DNA of 64,000 bases from Limnohabitans sp. (GTDB lineage Bacteria > Pseudomonadota > Gammaproteobacteria > Burkholderiales > Burkholderiaceae_C), in the NCBI RefSeq assembly GCF_023910625.1, contig NZ_JAAVVW010000003.1:248001-312000 (forward strand), in the 5' to 3' direction. Of this stretch, positions 47,157 through 55,612 are shown in pieces (position 1 is the stretch's first letter; every line of letters starts with the position of its first letter). Position numbers and translations under genes: made by a program. The notes beneath the pieces were generated by a model, which saw only the letters and a list, made by a program, of their open reading frames with translations, was not told where the DNA came from and searched no databases.

Positions 47157-47232
47157 GGTGCCCCTTTAAAGCCAGAAGATGCAGCAGACGTCGATGCGTC
47201 AAGCCGGTGTCCATTCAAAAATGAAGTCCATC

Positions 47233-47280
47233 ACATCCCCAAAGCCCGTTCCCCAGTCGTCAATCGGACTATGGGGATGT
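47233..47280. repeat. Inverted repeat in the motA leader
   Basis: ACATCCCCA (47233-47241) and TGGGGATGT (47272-47280) are perfect 9-bp arms with a 30-base spacer. In the motA transcript they could close a long hairpin. Confidence 0.5.
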
Positions 47281-47344
47281 CGTGACCCAGCAGGGTGTGG
47301 TCTTTTGTGTGTGTTGTGCTCATTTTTTTCATCGATACCCTTAT

Positions 47345-47371
47345 TCATCGGACACAAATGGGCAATCTTGA
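47345..47371 (-). promoter_or_regulatory. Sigma28 promoter of motAB
   Basis: The minus strand reads TCAAGATT-N11-TCCGATGA with 15-nt spacing. Confidence 0.62.
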
Positions 47372-47504
47372 GCCGAATTCACAAAAAGACCCATCATGAC
47401 GAGTGGCTGTGGGGCACAGCCTTGGCCCAACGCGAAGCCTGCAACTCTCATGAGCTGTCCACCGGCTTTGTGTGGTCTTGCGTCGCGCAGCGTCCTGTCA
47501 ACGT

Positions 47505-47791
47505 GTGACCTTGGCGCTGGCCCATGCCAGGCTGGGCAAGAACACCTTTGGCGTGATGATGTTTTTGATCCCTGACGGTGTCGCCAGTTACCATATGGGA
47601 TGAGTCTGTAAACAGGCTCACCAGATCAATGCATACAAGGCGCTGTTTTGGCAGGCCATGGCGCACTTGCAGGGGCAGGGCATCAAGGTGCTCGATACGG
47701 GCCGCGTCAGGCCCCGCGACTTGCGGGGTGTCTCGTGCTCGAAGCCAGGTGTTGGGGACATGCTGTGGCCTTTGTGGGGACTTATCGTTGA
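47505..47791 (+). pseudogene. Remnant of a FemAB/GNAT-like acyltransferase
   Basis: One frame reads VTLALAHARLGKNTFGVMMFL and VASYHMG, then an in-frame TGA, then KQAHQINAYKALFWQAMAHL and GIKVLDTG. A frame change then gives AVAFVGTYR and stop at 47791. This order (Y-H-x-G-W, A-x-x-L-L-x-W-x-A, L-D-x-G, G-T-Y) is what I expect of the C-terminal half of FemAB-like aminoacyl/GNAT transferases. The upstream half is not recognisable. The identification rests on motif order only. Confidence 0.4.
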
Positions 47792-47820
47792 GAAAAAACA
47801 TGACTGAGTCGGGGTTATCA

Positions 47821-48198
47821 ATGCGCGTTTTTGTTCTGTCTGGGCTTTTGTTTGCGGGTCTGGTGCCGGTCTCAGCCATGGCCTGGACCCGCATTGGCGA
47901 AACCGAGGAAGTCACGCTGTACGTCAACCGCAATGCGATTGAGAAGGCCGGTACGGTTCGCCGTGTCTGGGAAATGCAGGACCTCAAAGTCCCTGATGCC
48001 CAAGGCGTTCGCTCCAGACGTTATCTGAACGAGTACGACTGCAACTACAAGATGCACCGCATTGGCCAGATGACCAGTTTTACCGGCCCCAAAATGTCTG
48101 GCCGGAAAATCGCCACAGTCGAGGAGATGGGTTACTGGCGCAAAATCCCGCCGAATGGCGTTTTTGTGCTGACCTACATCGCGGTCTGCATCGATTGA
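47821..48198 (+). CDS. Secreted surface-adhesin E-like protein
   Basis: The 125-residue protein has a signal peptide (MRVFVLSGLLFAGLVPVSAMA). A small domain follows with W-x-R-I-G at its start and two cysteines near the ends (CNYK at about 78; CID at the end). It resembles the betaproteobacterial surface-adhesin E-like family (TLYVNRNAIEKAGTVRRVWEM). An ATG at 47800 would add seven residues; 47821 gives a better signal peptide. It is convergent with the flhB-linked genes and unrelated to them by strand. Confidence 0.75.
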   Translation: MRVFVLSGLLFAGLVPVSAMAWTRIGETEEVTLYVNRNAIEKAGTVRRVWEMQDLKVPDAQGVRSRRYLNEYDCNYKMHRIGQMTSFTGPKMSGRKIATVEEMGYWRKIPPNGVFVLTYIAVCID

Positions 48199-48231
48199 GC
48201 CACGGCCGATCTGATGCAAGATGCTGACGGC

Positions 48232-49218
48232 TCAGGGTTTGACTACAGGGGAGGCTGAGCTCCCAGTGGTGGCGTTGGCCGCAGGTGTTTCGCTTGGCTT
48301 GGGTGTGGTAAGCCTTGGAAACTGTACTGCGCGCTCTCGTGAGGCGGTTGCGTTGTTCTTTTGTACGATTTCCAGATAACGCTCCTTTTGCAGTGTCACG
48401 AGGGCCTCCACATCGCGCTTGAGACCATCGACATTGCTGACGGCCGATTTGAGCGACTTCACTTCGTTGCCGATGGATTGAACCGAATTGGCCTGGCTTT
48501 GTAATCGGGCGTTGATGCCCTGGACCTGACGCATCACCAAATCGCTGCTGGCGGCGACTTGCTTGGCTGTTTCGCTGGGCACCTTTTGAACCAGACTCTC
48601 GGACTGCTTGAGTGAGGCGTCAATGCGGCCCTCGATCTGACCTTGTGACTTGGTCAGCGCCATTTGCTGGGAGGTCAAGTCTTTGACGCTTTGATTCACT
48701 CCTTCAAGGGCTTCCAGGCCTGTATTGAGCTCGACCACGCGCTTGCCCACGGCCAGCAGCATGACGTCGAGTTGGTTGATGCGGCTGACCAGCCGCACGC
48801 CCATGAACAGAAAGAAAATCAGGCTGATGATCAACAAGCCTGAGGTGATGGTAATCAGGGTACGGGCTTTTTTATGTCCCGCTTCGGTCAGCTCCTTGAA
48901 GTCGGCAGTGGTTTGTCGCAGTTGAATGCTGGCTTGGGCGGCTGCTTCGGCAGATTGGGTCGCCAGGTCCGCGGAATCCAGAACGACTTGGGCCAGCGAC
49001 TGGTACTGCTGATAAGCCCTTTGGTCTACCGGGATACCCGCGTTCTGCGGTTGAGCTTTTGGTTTGGCAGAAGTTGCATCAGCGGTATCGGAATGAACGT
49101 CGGGAGACTCAGGCGTGGCCAATGGCGTTGTGCCGTCAGCTAGCGATGTGGCTTGTGTGGTTTCGGACGGTGGCATGTCTTTTGGCTCTGCGTCAGGTGT
49201 CAAGGTGTTTTCGCTCAT
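48232..49218 (-). CDS. Unrecognised membrane coiled-coil protein, last gene of the flhB-linked trio
   Basis: This 328-residue protein was not assigned to a family. It has a Pro/Thr/Asp-rich N-terminus (1-60), a helical region (65-118), one membrane segment (about 121-142: LITITSGLLIISLIFFLFMG) and a long predicted coiled coil (about 145-290). The C-tail is Pro/Ser-rich. This architecture resembles chemoreceptor-like or scaffold proteins without a signalling tip. Its ATG overlaps the preceding stop by four bases (ATGA), so it is translated with the gene before it in the fliK-flhB operon. Confidence 0.8.
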   Translation of the reverse strand: MSENTLTPDAEPKDMPPSETTQATSLADGTTPLATPESPDVHSDTADATSAKPKAQPQNAGIPVDQRAYQQYQSLAQVVLDSADLATQSAEAAAQASIQLRQTTADFKELTEAGHKKARTLITITSGLLIISLIFFLFMGVRLVSRINQLDVMLLAVGKRVVELNTGLEALEGVNQSVKDLTSQQMALTKSQGQIEGRIDASLKQSESLVQKVPSETAKQVAASSDLVMRQVQGINARLQSQANSVQSIGNEVKSLKSAVSNVDGLKRDVEALVTLQKERYLEIVQKNNATASRERAVQFPRLTTPKPSETPAANATTGSSASPVVKP

Positions 49219-49577
49219 GGTCTGATTCCTCGGGCTTGAAAGGGGCTCTTCAGTCTTTCGAGTTGTTCACCCAAAAGGGCGTTGCGTGTTCTCAGTTGTG
49301 CCAGATGTTTTTTGATCGGGCTGTCTTGTTCCCACAGCACAGGGGGATCGAGCTGGCGCCCTGTGTGTGATGCGGGGGTCGGGTTGTCTGGCTCAGGAGA
49401 TTTGACAGGCGCAGGTGCCAACTCTGCTGAAGTACCGAGGGTTTGCCCCTTCTCGGATGGCAGCGGGGGCTCCTGGATGACAAGTGTTTGATTTGCAGTG
49501 CGTTCGGCGACATCGGTCGCCTCTTGCGTCTTGACGGCATGGTGCGCTTCGTCGCGCAGTGCTGTGTTTTGTTGCAT
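49215..49577 (-). CDS. Unrecognised Pro-rich soluble protein, middle gene of the flhB-linked trio
   Basis: This 120-residue protein has no membrane segment, signal or recognised motif. It has a Pro/Thr/Ser-rich centre (about 45-80) and a basic helix at the C-terminus (IKKHLAQLRTRNALLGEQLERLK). It overlaps the following membrane coiled-coil gene by four bases and lies 18 bases after the SPOR-domain gene. It is probably disordered and may bridge its two neighbours. Confidence 0.7.
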   Translation of the reverse strand: MQQNTALRDEAHHAVKTQEATDVAERTANQTLVIQEPPLPSEKGQTLGTSAELAPAPVKSPEPDNPTPASHTGRQLDPPVLWEQDSPIKKHLAQLRTRNALLGEQLERLKSPFQARGIRP

Positions 49578-49594
49578 CGATGTACCTTTATCGC

Positions 49595-50935
49595 TCAGGT
49601 TGGGTTTTTCAGCATCTCTTGCAAGCTGCGCGTGGGGCGGACCCAGCTTCTCGGGATGCCGGGGCGCTTGGATGCCTCGTGGCCTTGATTCAACTCGTTG
49701 AAAGGGCCCGACACGAGCACGAAATGGGCCAGTTTTTCGCCGGGGCGATAGGCCGCGATGATTTGCGCGTCTTTCAGGGCAGGGTGTTTGCGCTGGATGT
49801 CCAGAATTTTTTCGTAAGAACTGTCGATGCCATGCTGCAACAAGAAGCTGCCTGCATCCAGTTGCTTGAGCCAGGCTTGTGCTTGCAAGGCGACTTCCGG
49901 GGCTTCAATGGCTGGCTCGGTCGGGGTCACGGCCATGGTGGCCTGCGTGTGAGGGGCATTTGCCGGTGAGGCGGTGGGCTCTGTGGGGGGCAGCAGAGTG
50001 GACACCAACTCTGGGCTCTTGCCGGTGGCTGCTGCGACAGGCTTGGCCGATTTGAGACCAAACGCTTCGGGCTGGATCCACAGCATCACCAGCATGGACA
50101 AGACCAGCATGAAGGCGATACCCAGTGCCAGCTTGATCAAGCGCTGCAGCCAGTTTGTGGTTTTGCGCAGGTGCAGACCCTTTTGAGAGTGCGCGACAAC
50201 CGCGTCAGGGTGCTCAAACGCGTTGATTTTTTTTGTGTCTGTCGAGGCCCGAGTCTGGTTTGGTTCATTTTGGGTACTGGCCACGTTGGCCGAAAGCACC
50301 GGAGCATGTAAAGGCATGTCCAGTTCAGGCAGTTGCTGGCGCCGAATACGTTGGATCAGTTGTTGTACTGCGCTGAAGTTGCCCTCCTGGCGGGCTTGTT
50401 CAAGCGCGGCCTGGGCTTGCTCTTCGGTGGGGGCTTCGATGTCCCAGCGCAGGATTTTTCGGCCAAAGGCGGACAAAGATGTTTGGGCGGCATGGGTGGC
50501 GCCCGACTTGAGCAGAATGGCCCGGATGTTGGCACCTGGAAAGTTCTGGATCAGGCGAGCCAACAGCTGGAGTTCACTGTCCGGCAAGTTTTGCGCGTCG
50601 TGCACCAGCCAGATTTGCGTCGGGTGCGTGGTGGAAGAGGTTTTGATGGCCTCGTTGAGCGATTGGCTGGCCAGCACTTCGTTGAATCGACCCAGCAAGC
50701 CGTCGGTGTTTGCCGGGAAGTAGACTTCCATGCGGTGATCCGGTGCTTGTTGGCGCAATCGGCTCAGAAGCAGGTTGACGTAGTGGTCGAGCAAGGCCTC
50801 GAATGGGCAATAAAGCGCCAGGCTCAGACCTTCGTGGGCCACGGCATTGGCGCAGCCATCAATTCGCATGCGGTCGGCCGCACGAAAAACATAATGGTTC
50901 AAGGGGTTGTTCTCGGGGTGGGTCTGGATATTCAT
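49595..50935 (-). CDS. DamX-like protein: degenerate AAA region, membrane helix, SPOR-like domain
   Basis: The 446-residue protein has an ATPase-like N-terminal part (1-200) whose Walker B-like region reads IWLVHDAQNLPDSELQLLARL, but no Walker A can be found. One membrane helix lies at about 275-298. A Pro-rich linker and a C-terminal SPOR-like domain follow (about 360-425: SFLLQHGIDSSYEKILDIQRKHPAL, FVLVSGPFN). DamX and MSHA-type proteins share this layout, and SPOR domains bind denuded peptidoglycan at septa and poles. The start overlaps the flhB stop by four bases, making it a translational extension of the export operon. A role in placing or anchoring the flagellum is inferred. Confidence 0.75.
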   Translation of the reverse strand: MNIQTHPENNPLNHYVFRAADRMRIDGCANAVAHEGLSLALYCPFEALLDHYVNLLLSRLRQQAPDHRMEVYFPANTDGLLGRFNEVLASQSLNEAIKTSSTTHPTQIWLVHDAQNLPDSELQLLARLIQNFPGANIRAILLKSGATHAAQTSLSAFGRKILRWDIEAPTEEQAQAALEQARQEGNFSAVQQLIQRIRRQQLPELDMPLHAPVLSANVASTQNEPNQTRASTDTKKINAFEHPDAVVAHSQKGLHLRKTTNWLQRLIKLALGIAFMLVLSMLVMLWIQPEAFGLKSAKPVAAATGKSPELVSTLLPPTEPTASPANAPHTQATMAVTPTEPAIEAPEVALQAQAWLKQLDAGSFLLQHGIDSSYEKILDIQRKHPALKDAQIIAAYRPGEKLAHFVLVSGPFNELNQGHEASKRPGIPRSWVRPTRSLQEMLKNPT

Positions 50936-52095
50936 GCTTGGTCTGCCGCTTTCTCGGGGCGACTGCCGTCAGGATTGAACAGCATGCCGTTCGGAACTTT
51001 GACTCGTGGCTTGGCTTGTGGCGGGTTCAAGGGCGAGGCTGCCTCCAGGCTGAAGACATAGGCAATGACCTGAGCTACCGCGTGGTAAAGGTCTGCGGGC
51101 ACTTGTTGTTCGATATCGGTTGTGAAGTAAATGGCTCGCGCCAGCGGGGGGGCTTCAAAAAGATACACGCCATGAGCCTTGGCTTCTTCACGGATGAGGG
51201 TGGCCATGTGGTCCAAGCCCTTGGCCACCATGACAGGCGCACCATCGCCTGTGGGGTCGTATTCGAGCGCCACTGCGAAGTGCTCCGGGTTGGTGATCAC
51301 CACGTCGGCATCTTTGATCCGCTGCATCATCCGCGAGTTGGCCATCTCACGCTGTCGGCGGCGGATCTGGGCCTTGACCTCGGGGCTGCCTTCCATTTGC
51401 CTGTACTCGTCCTTGACCTCTTGCTTGGTCATTCGCATGCGCTTGTTGAACGAGTATTTCTGATAGGGAACATCGATCAGGGCAATGACAGCCAGACTCA
51501 AGGCAACCCACAAAGCCGACTGCACGACCATGCCACCTGCTGATGCAAGCGCGGGCTCCAGGCTCATCTGGCCCATCTGGATCAGGGCGTCCATATTTGA
51601 CATGAGTGACCACCACAGCACCAGCGAGACGAGGGTGAATTTGAGGATGGCCTTGCCCAGCTCTACCGCAGCGTGGGCACCAAAGATGCGATTGAGCCCA
51701 CTGATCAGGCTGAGCTTGGAGCTCTTGGGGGCCACAGCTTGCATCGAAAACAAGTAACCACCCGTCGCCCCAGAGGCCACAATGGCCGCAATGACGGTGA
51801 AGACCATGATGGGCATCACGGTGACAAAGGAGGCCAGCATTTGGTCGCCAAAATGGGCGGGCAGCAACAGTGGGTTGTTCACGGTGGCGCGATCAAAGAC
51901 AAAGCCATTGGCAAACACAGTCGCCATGCGGGCAATCAACCAACCGCCTGTCATCATCAGCAGCATGAGGGTGCCGATCACGATGACCGCCGCAGGCAAC
52001 TCGATGGAGCGGGCAACCTGACCTTCTTCCCTGGCCTTGCTCAGTTTCCTTGCCGTGGGGTCTTCTGTTTTTTCCTGTCCAGTGGCTTCAGACAT
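50932..52095 (-). CDS. flhB: Flagellar export apparatus protein FlhB
   Basis: The 387-residue protein has four membrane helices followed by the cytoplasmic switch domain. The self-cleavage site is NPEH (Asn269), a known variant of NPTH. The tail after AKAHGVYLFEAPPLARAIYF is extended by about 25 residues relative to E. coli. It controls the switch from hook to filament substrates. It overlaps fliR by eight bases. Confidence 0.96.
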   Translation of the reverse strand: MSEATGQEKTEDPTARKLSKAREEGQVARSIELPAAVIVIGTLMLLMMTGGWLIARMATVFANGFVFDRATVNNPLLLPAHFGDQMLASFVTVMPIMVFTVIAAIVASGATGGYLFSMQAVAPKSSKLSLISGLNRIFGAHAAVELGKAILKFTLVSLVLWWSLMSNMDALIQMGQMSLEPALASAGGMVVQSALWVALSLAVIALIDVPYQKYSFNKRMRMTKQEVKDEYRQMEGSPEVKAQIRRRQREMANSRMMQRIKDADVVITNPEHFAVALEYDPTGDGAPVMVAKGLDHMATLIREEAKAHGVYLFEAPPLARAIYFTTDIEQQVPADLYHAVAQVIAYVFSLEAASPLNPPQAKPRVKVPNGMLFNPDGSRPEKAADQA

Positions 52096-52864
52096 TTGGA
52101 ACTCCCATGACGTCGCGCACCACGTTGAAACCCTGAACCCACAACCACTCCATGCGGGCCCCGATGCTGCCCATCGAGATGATCAGGATCAGGAAGCCCG
52201 CGATGATCATGGCGGGAAATCCCACAGCAAAAATGTTCAGGCTCGGCGCTGCGCGGGTGACCACGCCCAGCCCGATGTTGATGAACAGCAGCGAGACCAT
52301 GATGGGCAGAGCCAGCAATACGGCACCGAGAAACATCATGGAGCTCCATTTCAGCACTTGTCCGTAGACGTTCTGATTCAGCATGGAGGTGCCAATCGGC
52401 AAGGTGTTGAAGGATTCCGAGATCAGCCCCAACATGATGGCGTGGCCACCAAATCCAACAAAAATCAGGGTGGACATGATGATCATCAACTGGGAAATGA
52501 CAGGGACGTTGCCCATGTTCGGGTCGAGCATGTTCGCCATGGATAAGCCCATGGCGGCCGCAATGCTCTGGCCGCCCACCACAAAAGCCGCGACCACCAC
52601 TTGCAAGATGAGACCCATGACCGATCCGATCATGATCTGATTGAAAACCTCGATCAGGCCGGGGGCAGTGGTCGGGTCCAGCAGCGGCCAGCGGTGCAAT
52701 GGGTAGACCAACCAGGCCAGGACCAGAGCCATCAGGATGCGTAAACGCAGATTGAACGCCTTCAGCGAAAAAATGGGGGCCGTGATCATCAAAGCTGAGA
52801 TGCGCAGCATCGGCCATAAAAATAGGTAAAACCTTTCGACGATGTCAGCTGCCAGTAAGTTCAT
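52088..52864 (-). CDS. fliR: Flagellar export apparatus protein FliR
   Basis: The 258-residue integral membrane protein (about six helices; FLWPMLRISALMITAPIFS, VYGQVLKWSSMMFLGAVLLALPIMVSLLFINIGLG) is typical of FliR. It is part of the FliPQR export gate and overlaps flhB. Confidence 0.95.
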   Translation of the reverse strand: MNLLAADIVERFYLFLWPMLRISALMITAPIFSLKAFNLRLRILMALVLAWLVYPLHRWPLLDPTTAPGLIEVFNQIMIGSVMGLILQVVVAAFVVGGQSIAAAMGLSMANMLDPNMGNVPVISQLMIIMSTLIFVGFGGHAIMLGLISESFNTLPIGTSMLNQNVYGQVLKWSSMMFLGAVLLALPIMVSLLFINIGLGVVTRAAPSLNIFAVGFPAMIIAGFLILIISMGSIGARMEWLWVQGFNVVRDVMGVPNV

Positions 52865-52882
52865 GTTGGATGCGGTCCGCGC

Positions 52883-53152
52883 TCAGGAAAAGAGGGTTGG
52901 AATGCGCTGGAAAATACTGCGCGTGAAGTCGATCAGGGTGACCAATTGCCAACTCCCAAAAACCAACAAAGCCAAGCCCAGCGCAATCAGTTTGGGAATG
53001 AAGCTCAACGTCATTTCGTTGATCGATGTGGCAGCCTGAATGATGCCGATCACCAAGCCGATGGCCAGCGCTACGCCCAGCAAGGGAGCGCAGACCAGCA
53101 GGGATGTCCAAAGGGCGTGTCGTGCCAAATCGATGACCATTGCGGTGTCCAT
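52883..53152 (-). CDS. fliQ: Flagellar export apparatus protein FliQ
   Basis: The 89-residue two-helix protein (LARHALWTSLLVCAPLLGVALAIGLVIGIIQAATSINEMTL). The ATG 53152 follows AAGGAG; the open frame extending to 53212 overlaps fliP and is rejected. It is a gate subunit. Confidence 0.95.
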   Translation of the reverse strand: MDTAMVIDLARHALWTSLLVCAPLLGVALAIGLVIGIIQAATSINEMTLSFIPKLIALGLALLVFGSWQLVTLIDFTRSIFQRIPTLFS

Positions 53153-53163
53153 GGTGTGCTCCT

Positions 53164-53916
53164 TCAGGGTATGGCAAAGCTGGAGGCCAATGAGCCCATG
53201 ATCAGACTCCATCCATCGACCAGTACAAACAACATCAGCTTGAAAGGCATGGAAATCATCATGGGCGAAAGCATCATCATGCCCATGGACATCAACACGC
53301 TGGCCACAATCAGATCGATCACCACAAAGGGGATGTAAATTAGAAATCCGATCGTGAATGCGCTCTTGAGTTCCGATGTCAGAAAGGCTGGCACCAGGGT
53401 CATGAAGGGCACTTCCTGCGAGCTGGCCACCCCTTTGTTCTGGGCGATTTCCATGAACATGGCGATATCGTCCTCACGGGTTTGCAGGAGCATGAAGGCC
53501 CGAATGGGCTTTTCGGCGGCGGCCAAGGCCTTGTCAAATGACAGCCCTTGATTCATGTAGGGCAGCAGGGCGTTTTGGTAGACCTCATTGAGCACAGGCG
53601 ACATGACAAACAGCGTCAGGAAAAGTGACAGACCAACGATGACCAGGTTGGGCGGGGTCTGACCTGTCCCCAGGGCTTGCCGCAGGATCGACATGACGAT
53701 CACGATGCGCACGAAAGCGGTCATCATCAGCAGCAAGGAGGGCAGCACCGACAAGGTGGTCATCAAAGCCAGCAATTGCAGCGTGATGCTGTATTGCGTG
53801 CCTTTGCCGGTATTGGTGCTGGTGATCACCGGCATGTCAGGGGCGGCCTGCGCCAAAATGGGCAGCAGGCCCAGCAGCAAGGTCAGTAGCAAGCCGATGT
53901 GAATGGGGCGTTTCAT
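53164..53916 (-). CDS. fliP: Flagellar export apparatus protein FliP
   Basis: The 250-residue protein has a cleavable signal peptide (LLLTLLLGLLPILAQA) and conserved membrane helices including MTAFVRIVIVMSILRQALGTGQTPPNLVI and LIVASVLMSMGMMMLSPMMISMPFKLMLFVLVDGWSLI. It is the core export-gate subunit. The start overlaps fliO by four bases. Confidence 0.97.
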   Translation of the reverse strand: MKRPIHIGLLLTLLLGLLPILAQAAPDMPVITSTNTGKGTQYSITLQLLALMTTLSVLPSLLLMMTAFVRIVIVMSILRQALGTGQTPPNLVIVGLSLFLTLFVMSPVLNEVYQNALLPYMNQGLSFDKALAAAEKPIRAFMLLQTREDDIAMFMEIAQNKGVASSQEVPFMTLVPAFLTSELKSAFTIGFLIYIPFVVIDLIVASVLMSMGMMMLSPMMISMPFKLMLFVLVDGWSLIMGSLASSFAIP

Positions 53917-54233
53917 GATGGTGGGTTTTCAGTTTCAGGGGCTTGTGCTTTATCGGAGGCAGGTGAAGCAGGCCATGGAGACAGCGCGGTCATTTGTTGG
54001 GCTGAGATGCCCACGAGGATTTCGCGCTCGTCCACCCTGATCAGCAAGATCTTCTGGCGGGCGCCGACAGACAGGGTTTCCAGCACATGCAAGCGGTTCT
54101 TGCTTTTTCGCAACAGCGATGTACCGCTTTGCAATCGACGCAAAGTCCACAGCAGCAACAACAACAAGCCGATGACAAAAATGAAGCTGAACAGGTATTG
54201 CAGCCAGTCGCCTAATGTCCATACCGGGTTCAT
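53913..54233 (-). CDS. fliO: Flagellar export protein FliO
   Basis: The 106-residue protein has one membrane helix (about 10-30, LQYLFSFIFVIGLLLLLLW) and a short FliO domain (RLHVLETLSVGARQKILLIRVDEREILVGIS). It stabilises FliP. It sits between fliN and fliP. Confidence 0.93.
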   Translation of the reverse strand: MNPVWTLGDWLQYLFSFIFVIGLLLLLLWTLRRLQSGTSLLRKSKNRLHVLETLSVGARQKILLIRVDEREILVGISAQQMTALSPWPASPASDKAQAPETENPPS

Positions 54234-54250
54234 GCTCAGCTCGCTTGCTC

Positions 54251-54562
54251 TTAAAGATTTTCGAGCCGCTCGGAGGCTGGTACCACGCGCGTCAGACGGA
54301 TGCCATAACGGTCATTGACCAGTACCACCTCACCTTGGGCCACCACGGTGTTGTTGACCAGCAGGTTCAGTGGCTCGCCCGCGACCCGGTCGAGATCGAC
54401 CACGCTGCCTTGCGTCAGGCGCATCAGGTCGCGAATTTTGATCACGGCTCGACCCACTTCGATGGACAAGGTGACGGGGATATTTTGTAAAACATCGGCG
54501 TGAATTTGGCCTTTGTCGGCAGTTTCTGGGTTTGATTCAGCGGTGGGGGACAGTTCGCTCAT
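54251..54562 (-). CDS. fliN: Flagellar motor switch protein FliN
   Basis: The 103-residue protein has the SpoA/FliN domain (about 25-100: LQNIPVTLSIEVGRAVIKIRDLMRLTQGSVVDLDRVAGEPLNLLVNNTVVAQGEVVLVNDRYGIRL). It is a C-ring component that also docks FliH. It lies 20 bases after fliM. Confidence 0.97.
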   Translation of the reverse strand: MSELSPTAESNPETADKGQIHADVLQNIPVTLSIEVGRAVIKIRDLMRLTQGSVVDLDRVAGEPLNLLVNNTVVAQGEVVLVNDRYGIRLTRVVPASERLENL

Positions 54563-54582
54563 GGGCGCTCCTCATGGGGGTG

Positions 54583-55581
54583 TCAGGCTGGGGTATGGGG
54601 GCTGATGGCCTGGACGATCTTGACGGCCACTTGGCTGCCCATGGCACCCACTTCAACATCGTAGACAGGCATGTCCTGGATCATGGCTCTGGCCGACTCG
54701 GCTTTCTTGAAGGGTAAAACGTCACCGGCTTGCATGGTTTGCAACTGCTGTAGCGACACATGCAGTTTGCCCAACAGAATCTGGATTTCCAGATCTGCGT
54801 CCTTGACAGCGTCGGCCAGTTGGGCGCGCCAGACCTTGTCGGATTCTTCGTTGCCATCGCCCGTTTGGACACGGCTGCGCAGCAAGTCTCGTACGGGTTT
54901 GAGTGCCCCGTAGGGGATCACCATGTCGATGAAACCTGCTCCTTGTGTGGTGTTTTCGGATTCGAAGCGACTGAGCACGACCAGATCGTTATCGTCAGCA
55001 ATTTGCGCAAATTGAGGGTTGATCTCGGAGCTGACATGCTCGAAATCAATCGGCGCAACTGGGGACCATGCTTCTTTGAACGAGCGAAAGAAGACCTGCA
55101 GGATGATCTTGATGATGCGTGTTTCAGTGAGGGTGAACAGCCTGCCCGGGGGCAGTTGACCAACACCACGACCAAATCCTCCGAAGAAGCTGTCCAGCGA
55201 GCTGAACACCATGGTAGGTTCGATCACCACCATGGCGTAACCGCGCAAAGACGCCATGCGGATGATGTTGACTGACAGTGGTGCTTTCAGGTCTCTGATG
55301 TAGTGGCCGAAACGCATGATCTGGGCGTGGCTGGGGTTGATGCGGGGACTGGTGCGCAGCACCTCGAGCATGCCCAGCCTGAACAGGCGAATGAAACGCT
55401 CATTGATCATGTCAAGTGACGAGAGGTTCACCCCCAGGCTGCTGTCTTCAGCTACCAGGTCGTATTTGCGCACGTGGGCGTCCAGGTTGTAGCCTGTGTC
55501 CACATCCAGAGTGCCGTCATGGATACCGGCCGACAAGGCGGCCAGTTCTTCTGCGGACAACAGGGGTTGGTTTTCAGCCAT
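54583..55581 (-). CDS. fliM: Flagellar motor switch protein FliM
   Basis: The 332-residue protein has an N-terminal CheY-binding motif (LLSAEELAAL, just after the start), the middle domain with PLSVNIIRMASLRGYAMVV, and a C-terminal SpoA domain. ATG 55581 (MAENQPLLSAEEL) is chosen; the upstream frame overlaps fliL. It forms the C ring with FliG and FliN. A CheY partner is not in this window. Confidence 0.96.
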   Translation of the reverse strand: MAENQPLLSAEELAALSAGIHDGTLDVDTGYNLDAHVRKYDLVAEDSSLGVNLSSLDMINERFIRLFRLGMLEVLRTSPRINPSHAQIMRFGHYIRDLKAPLSVNIIRMASLRGYAMVVIEPTMVFSSLDSFFGGFGRGVGQLPPGRLFTLTETRIIKIILQVFFRSFKEAWSPVAPIDFEHVSSEINPQFAQIADDNDLVVLSRFESENTTQGAGFIDMVIPYGALKPVRDLLRSRVQTGDGNEESDKVWRAQLADAVKDADLEIQILLGKLHVSLQQLQTMQAGDVLPFKKAESARAMIQDMPVYDVEVGAMGSQVAVKIVQAISPHTPA

Positions 55582-55612
55582 GGTCAAAGCTTTTATTGAA
55601 GGGCGGGCTGTA

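Larger units (their letters stand above)
47157..47504. other. motA leader region
   Basis: No gene is seen. The stretch contains the sigma28 promoter (47345-47371) and an inverted repeat (47233-47280) within the predicted approximately 180-base untranslated leader of motA. Confidence 0.55.

Noticed and set aside
47448..47987. A 179-residue minus-strand frame
   Set aside because: It lies across the acyltransferase remnant and the signal peptide of the secreted protein; no motif.
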